From contig CM055905.1 in the NCBI GenBank assembly GCA_029582155.1, forward strand, positions 61,465,656-61,529,655: a stretch of 64,000 nucleotides of DNA, given 5' to 3'. Source of the stretch: Panopea generosa. Taxonomy: Eukaryota > Mollusca > Bivalvia > Adapedonta > Hiatellidae. Below, one piece after another: positions 31,512 to 46,500 of this stretch; position 1 is the first letter of the stretch, and each line of letters starts with the position of its first letter. A program made the translations under genes and the position numbers. Under the pieces are notes generated by a model. That model made no database searches. It saw only the letters and a list, made by a program, of their open reading frames with translations, and was not told the DNA's origin.

Positions 31512-34500
31512 GTATATATGTACTGTCAGTGACTTAATTACTTTGTTTGCATCTCTCTGGTATTGTCAATTATACCTGGGGCTTAGCTTTCTTTAGGCAA
31601 TGTAGGCAAGTGCCTACACTTTTTTTTGAAAAAAATATATATGCCAAAATGCATTAAAAGTCAGACCCCTAGTGGGAGTGGGGGTCGCTGGTGATGGGGG
31701 TAAACTATACATTTGCAACAAAATTTTATCAGTTTATTTGATTATAAAACAGTGAATTATTATTAAGGATAACCAGACCTTTCAAACTATAAGAAATATA
31801 TACATAAGTATAAGTGCACTTCTACGACAGTCTAGCTTGAAAAGAAAGAATTCAGGGGGAGCACGCCCTTGACCATCCCCCAACAACTGTGCCTACACAT
31901 TTTTTTCAACCAAGCTACACCCATGTATGCCGACATCTAACTTTCATGTTATGAATGTGTAGCACACTGTCAAATGATAGACTTGATTCAGATTGGAGGA
32001 TTTTGGGTTCAATCCTCCACCACAGCAAGCTTCTTCTTTTCCTTCTTGAAAAACCTTATTTCACCTTTCATGTAAAATAAATGGTTTTAAATTAAAACAA
32101 TGTTCTATTGAGGTTCTAGCCCTTCATTTTGGTTTAAACATATTTTATTCATAATTTATGTAGCATAACTTATTCCACAACATACATAGTTAAATTAAAA
32201 GAATTGAAATGAAGGAAAATTAATCTTATATAGTTTCTCTCCTTAAAGAATTTTGAAGTTAGAACTCATATATCAATCTGCATATTAATTATAATTTATG
32301 GAGAGAATTGTCATTCATACTATAGATTTATTTTCCTATTGAAGAATGTCACGCTTTTATTTTTTCTGATAACATAAATGCAGCTATTTAAAAAGAAGTA
32401 GATATATATATGCTAATTTATACAACTTCCAGGGCTCTCGTTTGCCTATTTTTGGGGTCTTTATTTTTCTTTGCACATCATTTCTCATTTAAATGCCTAA
32501 AATGAAACATATTAAAATGATGACTTTAAATGATTAATGCAAGTTTGACTAATGAAATATATTTAAATGGGTGCCTTACATAGTGCTTGAAAATGTGTTG
32601 AAGGTGTTTATGCGCTCTCTCCCCAGCACTTGCATTCCTTCCTTTGGAGAACCCTGTAATGCATTTGACTAACAATCCAGTGGCCCTCAGTTTGAATCCG
32701 CACCTTGTAACAGTCTCATTGTTATTCCTCTCTCACCACTGATTCATTTGGGAGAGTTATCAGTTACTTGCAGAGATGGGTGTGCTCGAGTACTGGTTAA
32801 CCTTCCATGATCCCAAGAAGGAATGGTTAGGTTAACTAACTGTTAGTCCTCAACACCATACAAATGATGCTAAATACTCAACCAAACAAAAAAAAACAAA
32901 ACAAATATGTGATGCCACCTGAGGAAAGTTGATTTTCTGATATAGGATAGGAAGCAGTTGAGGCCAGTTTTTGATATATCGTTTATAGGGCACTATGGGT
33001 TTAACTTTCATCCAAATGATGAAAATTTAACCAAACTGATATTTTTAAATTGTTAGGGAACCAGAGGACCAAACTGAAGACACATAGACATTTTTAAATT
33101 GTTAGGGAACCAGAGGACCAAACTGAAGACACATAGACATTTTTAAATTGTTAGGGAATCAGGGGAACAAACTGAAGACACATAGACATTTTTAAATTGT
33201 TAGGAAACAGAGGACCAAACTGAAGACACATAGACATTTTTAAATTGTTAGGGAACCAGAGGAACAAACTGAAGACACATAGACATTTTTAAATTGTTAG
33301 GGAACCAGAGGAACAAACTGAAGACACATAGACATTTTTAAATTGTTAGGGAACCAGAGGACCAAACTGAAGACACATAGACATTTTTAAATTGTTAGGG
33401 AACCAGAGGAACAAACTGAAGACACATAGACATTTTTAAATTGTTAGGGAACCAGAGGACCAAACTGAAGACACATAGACATTTTAAATTGTTAGGGAAC
33501 CAGAGGAACAAACTGAAGACACATAGACATTTTTTAATTGTTAGGGAACCAGAGGAACAAACTGAAGACACATAGACATTTTTAAATTGTTAGGGAACCA
33601 GAGGAACAAACTGAAGACACATAGACATTTTTAAATTGTTAGGGAACCAGAGGACCAAACTGAAGACACATAGACAATAACATTTTTAAGTCATCAGCAT
33701 GTTAAATAAGAACAACTCAAACAATTACTCTATTGATACCTATATTCATATTTACAAACAGCACTTGAGAAGTTGCAAGAACTTTAAAAATGTTGATTTA
33801 GTCAAGGACTTGTATAGAAATATAGGAAACTTGCATCTACTGACTAAATGTTGATAAAACAGTATGTAATCTTGGATGTTTAAAAATGTTTTGACCATGC
33901 AAAATGCTCTTGCATTAAAGATATTGAGGTTTGAAGGAAAATTTATCGTAATTTATTGTTATTTTAGCTGCCGTATGTATACACATTTTGTAATCACAAG
34001 TACTTCAACAATTTTAAACACAAATTTCTGGGAATGGTATTGTTTTGATGACAATTTCATTCTGCAGTGTAAGAATTTTGATTTGTGTTCCTGAGATGAA
34101 TGGAAGTGAAGATAATTAAAAACGAGATATTGTGAGATTTTGCGCGAGTGTTCACAAAATCTCAATCAGTTGCCTTCCTTCTCTATATAATTCCTTAGTT
34201 TAATTAGCTCAGGCAGCTCTAGCAGATTTTACCATATATCTCCATGGCTCAGTGTTTTTTTCTAGATCACTTTATATTTCTCACCACTGAGGTCATGGGT
34301 TCAAGTCAAGCTTTATGCTGTAGTGTGATAGGGAGTTGACTCAAGCCAGAGGTTGCAGGTTTTATCCCCGGCTCAGCCTAATGCCTAAAAAACACTTTCA
34401 GTAATGATTCAACACAGGAAGTGGACTCGAGAGCAGTTCATTGACGCTTTCATCCCAATCAAACTAAGATAACTTATAGAGGTGTAACGATTCATTGATG

Positions 34501-37500
34501 CACCGATGAATCGCGATTCACCTTTCCTCTGATGTGTGTATCGGTTGTTAAATGAAACTTTCAATAGATCGCGATGCAATGCATTCTTTGGACCTACGAT
34601 GCATAGATACAATTGTCAGATATCGTGCATCGCAATTTCATTCTTGATAAAACATAAAAAATAGCTCATAAAAACTAACAAATAAAAAAGAACACTTTTT
34701 TTAAAAGCAAGACAAATTTTTTGATATATAAACCGGCTACGGTCAGTATCTCCTTCCCGTCAGGTACTATCCCACTATGTGTTTTTCATCACTATCGCAG
34801 TTATGCAGTGTAATAAGTTTTGTTGTTCTCTGTTAATAAAGATACTTTTAAGTTGCATACAAGCATAGTTATTACATACACCTTATTAAACAATCATGGT
34901 GATTGCATAAGATACAATTTAAAAATCAATCACGACATAAATATTGCAATACGCATCACGATACGTATTGTTCTGAAAGAGAAGTTATAATCACGATACA
35001 CATCGGAGATGAGAAAAATGTCTTAGTATATACTAAGCCCAGCTTTGTCTTAAAGACATATTTGAGAAAGTCTTCCAGTTATTTGTGGAAGGTCGATGGT
35101 TCTGCTTAAACTTTCAAAATATTCCTTCGCCATTCATCAATTGGTTTGAAAATTATTTTAAATCCTACTCAAACGTTTGAAGTGCCAGAACAGTGATTGA
35201 AACAAGGGTATAGCGTGTCGTGCCATAATGAAGGAGATGGCTGGTTAAATTGTATTGATTAAATAACACTTCTACTCGAGGCTTGTCTGCCAAGTCCAAT
35301 AAATATTCTCGTTTCATGTTCTTTCAAACTGTACTTGAATATTGATTATGCGTAAGTGTTTTAAATCTGTTTACCAATATGTAGAGACATTTTATTTGTA
35401 GTACCTGTCACTAGCTTAAAAAATGAGTGTACATGTAATAATAATGCTTGTATCATTTTGTATTGTAGAGTCAAACCTATGTAAGTGGCCACCTTTATTA
35501 AGTAGCCACCTGTTTGAAGCAATCATATATTCTATTTCCCATTTCTATGCCTTCAGAGCACCTGTATTTAGCAACAACCTCTCTTTAAAGGCCAGTTTTG
35601 CTCCTTCCCTTGACTGGCTGCTTAAGACAGGTTTGACTCTACATGGTATTGATCAAGAAAGTTGGTGAAATGTCTGGCCAGAGCTGACAATCATAAAAAA
35701 CTGTTATCTGCCTGTCTGACTATCATTCCAGGGGTCTTGAGTCCAAAACACAAACCGGCCACAGTCTCTGTGATGATTGATATACAAAATTTCTTCTCAT
35801 TATCATTTGTCTTCCACCACTGATTCAAGTGGGAAAGTTATCAGTTACTTGCAGAGATGGGGTGTGCTCGAGTACTGGTTAACCTTCCATAATCCCAGCA
35901 AACAGTGGTAAGGTTAACTGTTAATCGTCGATGGCATTAAAATGATGCTAAATATTCAAACAATCAATCAATCTCTTTTAAATTAAATGAATCTCCACAT
36001 ATTTGTGTACATGCCAGGTAGTATGCCTGTTCAAACATCATTTGAATTATATTGGGAAATGTTACCAACAATGTAGCTGAACCTTGCTACTTTGTAGCCA
36101 CAGGACAGGCTAATTGCAAATCAATAAATGGCGATGGCTTACCTAACTGAGAATCAATATTTTCATATTGGAACTTGATTGTTCTGTCAACAACATGTGG
36201 TACACTTAATTGTTGTATGTTTATTGAATTTAAGTTCATTACAGACTGTTTCCCATCACATCATTATATAGCAGTGTTTATAAAGTGAATTTTTTTACAA
36301 AATAGGTTTGAACATTTTCTTTTGAATATTTAGCATTATTTTAATGCCACCTGTTGAGAGGTTTACTGGGACCCTGGAAGGTTAACCAGTACCCAAGCAC
36401 ACCCCTTTCTGTCATTTGATCGTACACAGTGCTTAGAATCTAGTTATAAGGTGATGAGGCATAACACAAAACTTGATATGGCCATGATTAATTAATTGCT
36501 AGATTATCATCCCCAGCCACCCCTTAATTTTCATGCCACGCCTTTTTATTTTCATACATTTTTTTTTTACAAAAACATCAAAAAATTTAAAAAATAAAAA
36601 TAAAATCCTCCTGTTCTCCCCATTTTTAAGAAAAATTTGGAAGATAATCTAGCAATTTATTTATAATGGCCTATAACAGTTTTTTTCTATGGCTCCCAAA
36701 TTTAAATTAATATTTACCAGATAAATAAAAAAACCTCACATTATAAAAAGTGATGTGATTGAAAATCAAAACCAAATTAACACCTTCATCCTGGTGTCTC
36801 ATGCGTAGATGTTATCATACACTTTGCTTTGTAATTTGTTTGAACTGAATTAAATTTTTCATTTTATAATATTAAGCCAGGTGGGCAGGGAACAATTTTT
36901 ATGTTCATACTGGGCAACTTTTATATTATAAACTGATGATAAACATTTCTGTTTCAGATCGCAAATACCGTGAGGTGTGCTGGAAGATTGATGAAAGAGG
37001 AACAGTCGGAGAACAAATCCTGCATCTGTGTCTGCTGAACTCGTCGGCAATCCACGCCAATCTCGCCAAGCGACTCCTTCATCATTTCCCCAAATTGATA
37101 AACGATATATATCAGTCCGAGGAATATTATGGTAATTGTAATGATATAATGTCAGTCCGAGGAATATTACGGTAATTGTAATGATATAATGTCAGTCCGA
37201 GGGATATTATGGTAATTGTAATGATATAATGTCAGTCCGAGGGATATTACGGTAATTGTAATGATATAATGTCAATCGGAGGAATATTACCATAATTGTA
37301 ATGATATAATGTCAGTTCGAGGGATATTACGGTAATTGTGGGTAATGATATATATCAGTCTGAGGAATATTACGGTAATTGTAATGATATAATGTCAGTC
37401 CGAGGGATATTACGGTAATTGTAATGATATAATGTTAGTCCGAGGGATATTATGGTAATTGTAATGATATAATGTCAGTCCGAGGAATATTACGGTAATT

Positions 37501-40500
37501 GTAATGATATATATCAGTCTGAGGGATATTACGGTAATTGTAATGATATATATCAGTCTGAGGAATATTATGGTAATTGTTATGATATAATGTCAGTCTG
37601 AGGAATATTATGGTAATTGTAATGATATAATGTCAGTCCGAGGGATATTACGGTAATTGTAATGATATAATGTCAATCGGAGGAATATTACCATAATTGT
37701 AATGATATAATGTCAGTTCGAGGGATATTACGGTAATTGTGGGTAATGATATATATCAGTCTGAGGAATATTACGGTAATTGTAATGATATAATGTCAGT
37801 CCGAGGGATATTACGGTAATTGTAATGATATAATGTTAGTCCGAGGGATATTATGGTAATTGTAATGATATAATGTCAGTCCGAGGAATATTACGGTAAT
37901 TGTAATGATATATATCAGTCTGAGGAATATTACCATAATTATAATGATATATATCAGTCTGAGGGATATTACGGTAATTGTTATGATATAATGTCTGTCC
38001 AAGGAATATAATGGTAATTGTAATGATATATTATCAGTCCTAGGAATATAATGGTAATTGTAATGATATATTATTAGTCTTAGGAATATTATGGTAATTG
38101 TTATGATATATATCAGTCAGAGGAATATCATGGTAATTGTAATGGTATAATGTCAGTTCTAGGAAAATTATGGTAATTGTAATGAAAGATATCAGTTTGA
38201 GGAATATTACGGTAATTGTAATGATATATATCAGTCTGAGGAATATTACGGTAATTGTAATGATATATTGTCTGTCCTAGGAATATTATGGTAATTGTAA
38301 TGATAGATATCAGTTTTATGGATATTACTATAATTGTAATAATGTATCAGTCTGTAGAAAATTATGGTAATTGTAATGGTACATTGTCAGTCCTAGGATG
38401 TTGTGGTAATTGTAATTATATATGTCAGTCGAGGAATATTACGGTAATTGTAATTATATACATCAGTCTGAGGAATATTACGCTGTTGCTTAACAATGAC
38501 TTATTTGTCACTGCTTAGTTTGTAGTTTAGAGACCAGCCAATTCCTAAAAACTTTAAGTGAGAAAGTTAGTTCAGTTACTGGCAGCCCCCCCTTTTTACA
38601 GGGTGTAAACTTAGAAAAAAATACTATAACTGTCAAACCTGTGTAAGTGGCCACCTCTATAGCAGCCTTCTGTCTTCCTGTCTTAAGCAGCCATATTTGT
38701 TATTTCCCATTTCTATGCTTTAAGAGAAAATTAACCTGTATTAAGCAACAACCTGTCTTAAAAGGCCAGTTTTGCTTCATCCATCAACTGGCTGCTTAAG
38801 ACAGGTTTGACTGTATTATCAATATTGTGCATCACTAGACATAGTCATTTAATTAAGATTTAATTGTCATTAATTATCAATTCGTAGGTGAGAATGCACT
38901 CCATATGGCTATTGTGATTGAGGATCCGTCTATGGTCAAGTTTCTACTGGACAAGGGGGCAGACTACCACCAGCGGTGTTGCGGGGCATTTTTCTGTCCT
39001 GATGACCAGAAAGACTCCCGTACAGACAATGTGGACCATGAATGGGTTGATGTGTGTACGAAAACTAATTATGAGGGGTATATTACTTGTACTTTTTTAT
39101 ATATTAAATATGTAATACCACTCTTTCCTGGGATCCGGGAATGGTAACCCATTCTCAAGCACATTCATCTTGCCAAGTTACTAATAACTTTCCCACTTGA
39201 ATCAGTGGTGAGGGATGTATGACAATGAGATTCAATGTTGAATATCAGTCATCAAGGAGACTGTGGTCAGGAATCTTATGACCCCAGAATTAATAGTCAA
39301 TTGTGCTACTGACTGAGCTAACTGGGCCTGGCTCTGTTTTGAACTAATGAAGTTGTTTAAAATTAGGTGTATTTCAATTTTTGATATTGACAATGGACTT
39401 TTCATTGAGTGAAATCTGTAAACTATGTGTAAAAGGTTCTTTGTGATTTTTTTAGTGAAATTGTCTTATACAGATAAGTAGTTTAACTATGGAGTGGGTT
39501 AGCTCAGTCGGTAGCATGTCTGACTATCAATACAGGGGTCGTGAGTTCGAATCTCCACCCGGCAACAGTCTCTGTGAAGACTGATATACAACATTGTGTC
39601 TCATAATCATTTGTCTCTCATCGCTAATTTATGTGGGAAAGTTATCAGTTACTTGCGGAGATGGGGTGTGCTCAAGTACTGGTTAACATTTCAGGATCCA
39701 AGGAAACACTGGTTAGGTTAACTGATCGTCTGTTAGCCCTCCATGACATCAAAAAAGACACTAAATATTCAATCAATCAATCAATTGAACTACGGACAAA
39801 TGAAAATGTATAATTTCACTTGTCCATGGACAATTAATATATTGTCACATCTGCAGACAAGTATAAAACTTTAGTACACTCTGGTCCCGATATAACGCGA
39901 AACTCGTTATAATGCGTTTTTTCTATGGCTCCCAAATTTAAAATTACTATTTTCAACCATATTAGATTTTCTTGGTAAACCAATCAGTTTGTTTGCATAT
40001 TTAGCTTCATTTAATGCCATTTAGGGTAAGTAACTGAAAACTTTCCCACTTGAATTAGTGGTGAGAGACGAAAGACAATGAGACACAGTGTCATATATCA
40101 ATCAGCACAGAGACTGTGGCCAGGTTGGGATTCAAACTCATGACCCTTAGATTGATTGTCGGACGTGCTACTGACTGAGCTGACTGGAACCGGCCCAAAC
40201 CAATCAGAAAAAAGTTCAACTTTAAATAATTCCTTTTTGGTACAGTCAAACCAGTGTAAATGGTCAACTCTATTAAGCAGCCACTTGTCTTAAGCAGCCA
40301 CATTTGCTATTTCCAATTTCTATGCTTTTAAAGCAAATTAACCTGCAATTAAGCAACAACCTGTCTTAAGAGGTCACTTTTGTTCCTTCCCTTGACTGAC
40401 TGCTTAAGACAGGTTTGACTTTATTTTGTAATATTCACTCTTTGTTTCAGTCATGTATATTTTGGAGAGTACCCGCTGAGTTTTGCTGCTTGTCTGGGAC

Positions 40501-43500
40501 AGGAAGAGTGCGTCCGTCTGCTGATTGCCAAGGGAGCTGACCCCAACCTCCAGGACAGTAACGGCAATACGGTGATGCACATGCTTGTGATTCTGGATAA
40601 AAAGGTAGAACAGAGTCCAAACCTTTTTGTAGATTATGTAGATTAAATAAGATTGGAATAAGAACAGAACAGAACATATATTTGATTAAACTTAAGCATT
40701 AAAGCTTATCATCATACAAAAGGTGGTAATATAGTTTTATCAAGTTGATATTTTTGTGAGAGTGTTATCTTGGTGTTTAGAAACAATCATAAAATAATTA
40801 TTTAAAGTACCGCTATAAACTCAATTCAAATTTAAATTACAATACAACATTAAACTGTTAAACTGAGTTTGAGACTATTAATACAATAAGTTGCAGGTTT
40901 GTGAAAAATTATTTTTTTGTAAATTTTAAGAAGGTTAATAAATTTTATAAATTAAAATAAGTATGATGGAAGCATACAGTTTAACAATGTAATGCTATAA
41001 TGCACTAATGCCATCAGCCCGTACATAAATACTCTTATTTAAAATAGTTCTTTTTTATTTTTTGGCATGTTGGTGTTCATTTTGTATTTTGGCCAATGTT
41101 ATTGATCTATTTGGAACCTTTTTAATTTTTTTTTATATCTTCATGTTTGAAATGTGAATTTAGGACAAAATTACAAGCATGGGAATGGAGGTAGGAATAC
41201 ATTATTTCGATGGTCTGTTTTAACTTCGTCATAAGTGTACAGTCACACTGAACAGAGAAAACAAAACATTTTGATAAAATATTTCACCAACTATTCTAAT
41301 GGTATCTTGGCACTATAAAATATTCAAGTTTTCCTTCTTTGATTTGAGTTAATCTATACATGAAATCTATGTAAACTACTCACGGTATAGATAAAAGAGA
41401 AGATAAGTGGTGACTTTACACAAGCAGGGCCACAACCTGAGGTAATATTATGCAGAGGTCAATTGTTTGGGCAGGGAATATATGAAAATATAGCCTGGAC
41501 GGGATAGCAGCCTTTGCACATCTCACACACCATTTGATTTTGTACTGTTCTACATATAGAGAAATGCACTTCTGGAACACAGGATACATTACCAATGGAT
41601 CTTAAAGTGCCTTGTTTCCATAGATAGTCCTACTAGTCCAATTATGTAGAAAAAAACATGGGGTTAACCAGGTTGCTTTTTCACAATTTTGATGATTTGA
41701 TGGCACCCCTTCATTTTTGACAATTCTGCCCATTTGTTGCAGTGTATCACTATGCATCTTTAAACTGTTATAGCTCCATCCAGCAATTCCCAATGGCATC
41801 CAAACTTGGCAGAAATCATGAAAATGTTGCAATGTTCCCATACGCACAACGAAATATGACATTTTATGCATTTTTAACAAATATATTGCCCAACCACTTT
41901 ACATAGCTCTAATTTCTTGGGCATAAGAATCTTGCTATCGTCATGTAAGAGAGGTAATTCTGAAATGAGTCCTGAAAGCATGGGAGTGGATGTCTTAAAG
42001 TTTTTGTTGTTGTTTGCTTTTTTGTTTTTGTTTAGAAAGGTAGGTCATGTTATTTCTAACTTAGGCCATTAATTAATTGCTAGATTATCATCCCCGCCCG
42101 CCCCCTAATTTTCATGCCGCCCTGACCCTTTTTATTTTCATAAAACAAAAAAAATGTATATATATATATATATATATATATTGATCTATATATAAAAAAC
42201 ACCAAAAATTTATAAAAATTAAAATAAAATATAAAATCCGCCCAACCTCCGCGTTTTTAAGTAAATTTGGATGATAATCTAGCAATTAATTTATAATGGC
42301 CTCAGATTGGTCCTGAAATTTTACTGAGGCGAAGGCCACTAAGTGCTTCGTTCGACATAGCAATAGGCCTGACCAGTCTGGCATATGGTATTAAAAATAT
42401 AGGATATGCATTAAAATAGATGCAACACTTTTATCAAGTACATGCAGGATTTTTTACAATGGTTCATTTCATATAATCAGTATTTGCCAAGAAAAGTTGG
42501 GTATAATTATTTCTGGTTTAAATTGATGTACACTTTTGATGAATGATATTTTTGATAATTTTGTCAACATATTTATTTATCTGCTGCTAAAAGGAGAAGG
42601 TTTTGGAAGGAGAGGTGGGTAGCGTTAGACATTAATTTTAGTGAAATTTTTTCTCAACATTTCTCTTTAATAATATTTTATATATTGGAATACCATTTAT
42701 GGGACATGATTATTATTGATGTGGTTCCTTAATGAATAAATATGTTTTCTTGCCAAACAATTTAAAATTACAACTTTTGTAGAAATTAAAAAAGAGAAAT
42801 AAGCATCTATCATGTATCTTTCACATTTTATTTAATATTTAGTATGTGACTCTATGTACATGTGTTCAATATTTCAAACAATTATCGACCATTGATGAAA
42901 TAAACCATCTTATAACAAAATTTACAGTGCTGGAGTGTACGGTACATAATATACACATGACATATTTTTGATATTTACCTACCGGGCCCGATTAGCTCAG
43001 TTGGTTACGCATCTGACTATCAACCCAGGGGTCATGAGTTTGAATCCCCCGCCAGCAACAGTCTCTGTGATGATTGATAAACAACATTGTGTCTCATTAT
43101 CATTCGTCTCTCACTACTGATTCAAGTGGGAAAGTTATCAGTTACTTGCGGAGATGGGTTGTGCTCGAGTACTGGTTAATCCCAGGAAACAGTGGTTAGG
43201 TTAACTGATCGTCTGTTAGCCCTCGATGGCATAAAAATGATGATAAATATTCAATCAATCAATCAATCAATGATATTTACCTAGTGTAATATCACTTATG
43301 ATTCATCACTCAGTGTTTTCCATATAACTTGACTCTCGTACGTAAAATTCTGAAATACTTTCAGACTTGCCCTAATATATAAATGATGTCAATTTGTCAT
43401 GATAAAATAACATTATTTTGAAACTTTAATAAATTCTATGACTGATCAAAACAAATATAGTAATTTATTCTCGTTCCCAACAGAGGTGATCTTTTAAATA

Positions 43501-46500
43501 AATGCCAAATGTACCATTGTCCTGAGTTATGTGATAAAAAGAATAAAAAAAAGAACAATCATGCTCATTTATTATTGAGTTTATTAAACTCGTTAGCAAA
43601 GTAATATAATGCTTTGTAAAGCCTCGCACAATATATTTTTACTAAATTTGTTTAATAAATTTATAAATAAATGAGTACTCATGTAAGATCCTGTAAGATT
43701 ATTTTTTTTACTTTTTATTGTATGACATTCTTATTTGAATTGTAGTATACATCAAAGCAGGTTTGTTAACTGTAGTAGAAGTGTTTTGCGAAAAAATTGT
43801 AGTAAAATGTTGTTTGATCAGTTGGTAAGAGCAACAACCCTCCGTGAAAAGTGTCAGTATTTTTATTAGCATTTTTTTTGACGACATTTTGTGAAATATG
43901 TCATTAGTTTGTTTACTGGTGTTGTTAAGTCAGTGTTCAGAAGTGACATTTTGTGCATTTTATTTTTCAGACTGGTTGTTGTTTTTTTATTTGTAGATTA
44001 TTCTGTAGATGCGAGTTCAATGGGTCATGAGTAACTCTTAACTCCTTGTTTTTGATCATTGTACGTAGTGACATTCAGTGTTATTTTGCATTTATTTTTA
44101 GTTTTATGCTTTTTTATGAAATATAGATATTTCTCTGTGAATTATATTTTTATAATTTCACTGATAAAACATTGGTTTCAATCCCCCCCAAAAAACCTAC
44201 ATTAACATTGTTGGTTTTATCAAAATACATATACTTTATTTCACTTGACTTGTTTGCACATTAGGCCATAATAAAGTAATTGCTAGATTATCATCCCTGC
44301 TGCCCCGTAATGTTCATGCCGCCCCGACACTTTTTATTTTCATAAAAAAAAAAAATAAAAAAATAAAATAAAAAAAAAACATCAAAAATTTAAAAAAAAA
44401 AAAAAAAAATAAAATCCTCCTGCCCTCCTTGTTTTTAAGCAAAATTTGGATGATAATCTAGCAATTAACTTATAATGGCCTTAGAGCAAAAGTATATAAG
44501 TTGAGAATTTATTTTACGAAATGAGAGACCTGACAGGTATTTCAATGTTTTTATGCCCCGGCCGTTTGAAGAATGGTTAAGGGGCATTAAGTGTTGCCCC
44601 GGTGATGTCCGTCCGTCCGTCTGTCCATTTATTTGCCTATTTGTTTGACACTGTTTCCAAGGTAATTAATTGCTTTCCAATCAATAAATGTAGGAGTTGA
44701 TGTATTCAAGGACTTGTATAGAAAGGTAGGAAACCTGCTTTTCCTGACTAAATGCTGATACAACGGCACACGAAGGATTTATAATTTACAAATAAATCAT
44801 TCTTTATTCATAGGCAACTGATGTCTTGTACATAAATGCTAAGTTGTATGTAACCTTAGATGTTTAAACATGTTACAATCGCCCAAAATGATCTTGAGTT
44901 AAGGATATTGAGGTTTGAAAGAAAAATCATCGTAATTTGTCGTTATTTTAGCTGCAGTATACAAATTTTGTTATCACAAGTACTTCAACAATTTAAAACA
45001 CAAATTTCCGGGAATAGTATTGTTTTAATGACAGTTCGTTCTGCAGTGTAAGAATTTTGATCTGTGTTCCTGAGATGAATGGCAGTTAAGATAATTGAAA
45101 ACGAGATATCGCGTGATTTTGCATTCATGAATATGCGAGTGTTCACAAAATCTCAATCAATTTTTTTTGTTTTTATCTATATAAAACCTTGATCAAGTGT
45201 ACCTGTATAATAATTAAATGTTCAGTATTTGTTAACATCTGTCAAATATTACAGGAGTAATTGCCGCTATTCGACTTAATTGTCGTTTAAAAGTAAGTTT
45301 CCAATCCATAGCAGGGGCATTCTCAGTTGCTGACAGACACATTTCTAATTCAAGAATGATTGAAAAATTGTCCAAAGAGTGACAAAGACGTTGTTGTTTT
45401 CTCTTCCTACAGAGCAGCTACGATGACAAGATCAAAACACCAGAAGTATGGATCTCTGACACACTGTCATCTAGTTTTTGTTTTTATTTCTAAAAATTGG
45501 GCTTTTTATTTGGTGATGTTTACATTTTGCAAAACACCTTTGATAACGGCACACGTAACAGTGATGTACAAACTGTTTAAGGAGACTCAATACCGTATGT
45601 GAAATTATATGTTCCGTTATTATTATTATTTTTACTGAATAATAAAAACTAAATAATAAAATTAATTTTCAAAATCATTGCATTCAATCATGCAGATGTG
45701 AGTGTCACTAATGGAAAACTCGGATGACCCCCTTCTATTTATTTACATAATAACTCCATCATATCTGGCAGATGTGCTTTTGTAGAAGTGGAGCGGTAGT
45801 GGTATGGAGAGTATTGTCCACTCACGCCAGAGTTTGGTTCCGGTCGACATCTTGCCTCTAAAAAAACAAAAAAACACACCCAGTTCTCGTTCTACCCAGG
45901 AATGGAATGCGAGAGTGGTTCATAAAAGCTTTGAGATTTTCTCGCAGTCAAGCTTAAATAAATATAAACTTTCATATTGTGTCTTATAAAAGATGGCTTG
46001 ACATACCATATATCAAGGAAATCTTGCAAAATGATATCATCACTGAGAAAAAACAACCCAATATTCAGTCGGCAGTCAAACTTTGATGGACATTAGTAGC
46101 AGCTGATAGAAATGAGAAATTTAACAAAAAACTTTCTTGTAAATTTTAATAAATTTATACATTATAGCTTTCATGTTTTTGTTTAATAACTAAAATTTGA
46201 ATTTGATCATAAATTGCTTTTTGTGTCAAGATGAGGAATTTTATTTCTCAAATTGTTTTCTCTTTGCTGTGATAACTTAATATACTATTGTAATAATGAC
46301 AAAGAAAAAACTTCTGTCTTGAATTGAATAGAATTCTCTGTAACCAACAGGTTTACATAACTATGATAAGCATTAATAAACAAAACTGCGGGCCCATCTA
46401 GTGGCTAATTCTTTCTTCTGCTTAAATTGGCTTAAAGGAATTTTGGAAAAGCTTGACTATTTTTATATCAATCTGTATCTGAGTTGTTTCCCTTTGCTGT

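Larger units (their letters stand above)
31512..36957 (+). other. TRPV intron 1 (5.4 kb)
   Basis: It holds a 49-bp minisatellite, repeat D copy 2, a hAT-like remnant, three SINE copies, MITE-A and MITE-B copies, listed separately. No additional exon is convincing. Confidence 0.6.

Noticed and set aside
33876..34094. 72-codon frame resembling another at 44860-45051, suggesting a small conserved gene
   Set aside because: Similarity reflects dispersed repeat D; the third copy at 19460 has stops and frameshifts across the same region.
37811..38518. Open frames on both strands with YHYNY or GNCN repeats
   Set aside because: Artefacts of the 40-bp minisatellite in TRPV intron 2.
42982..43060. Functional tRNA gene
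   Set aside because: It is the head of a full-length SINE with target-site duplication.
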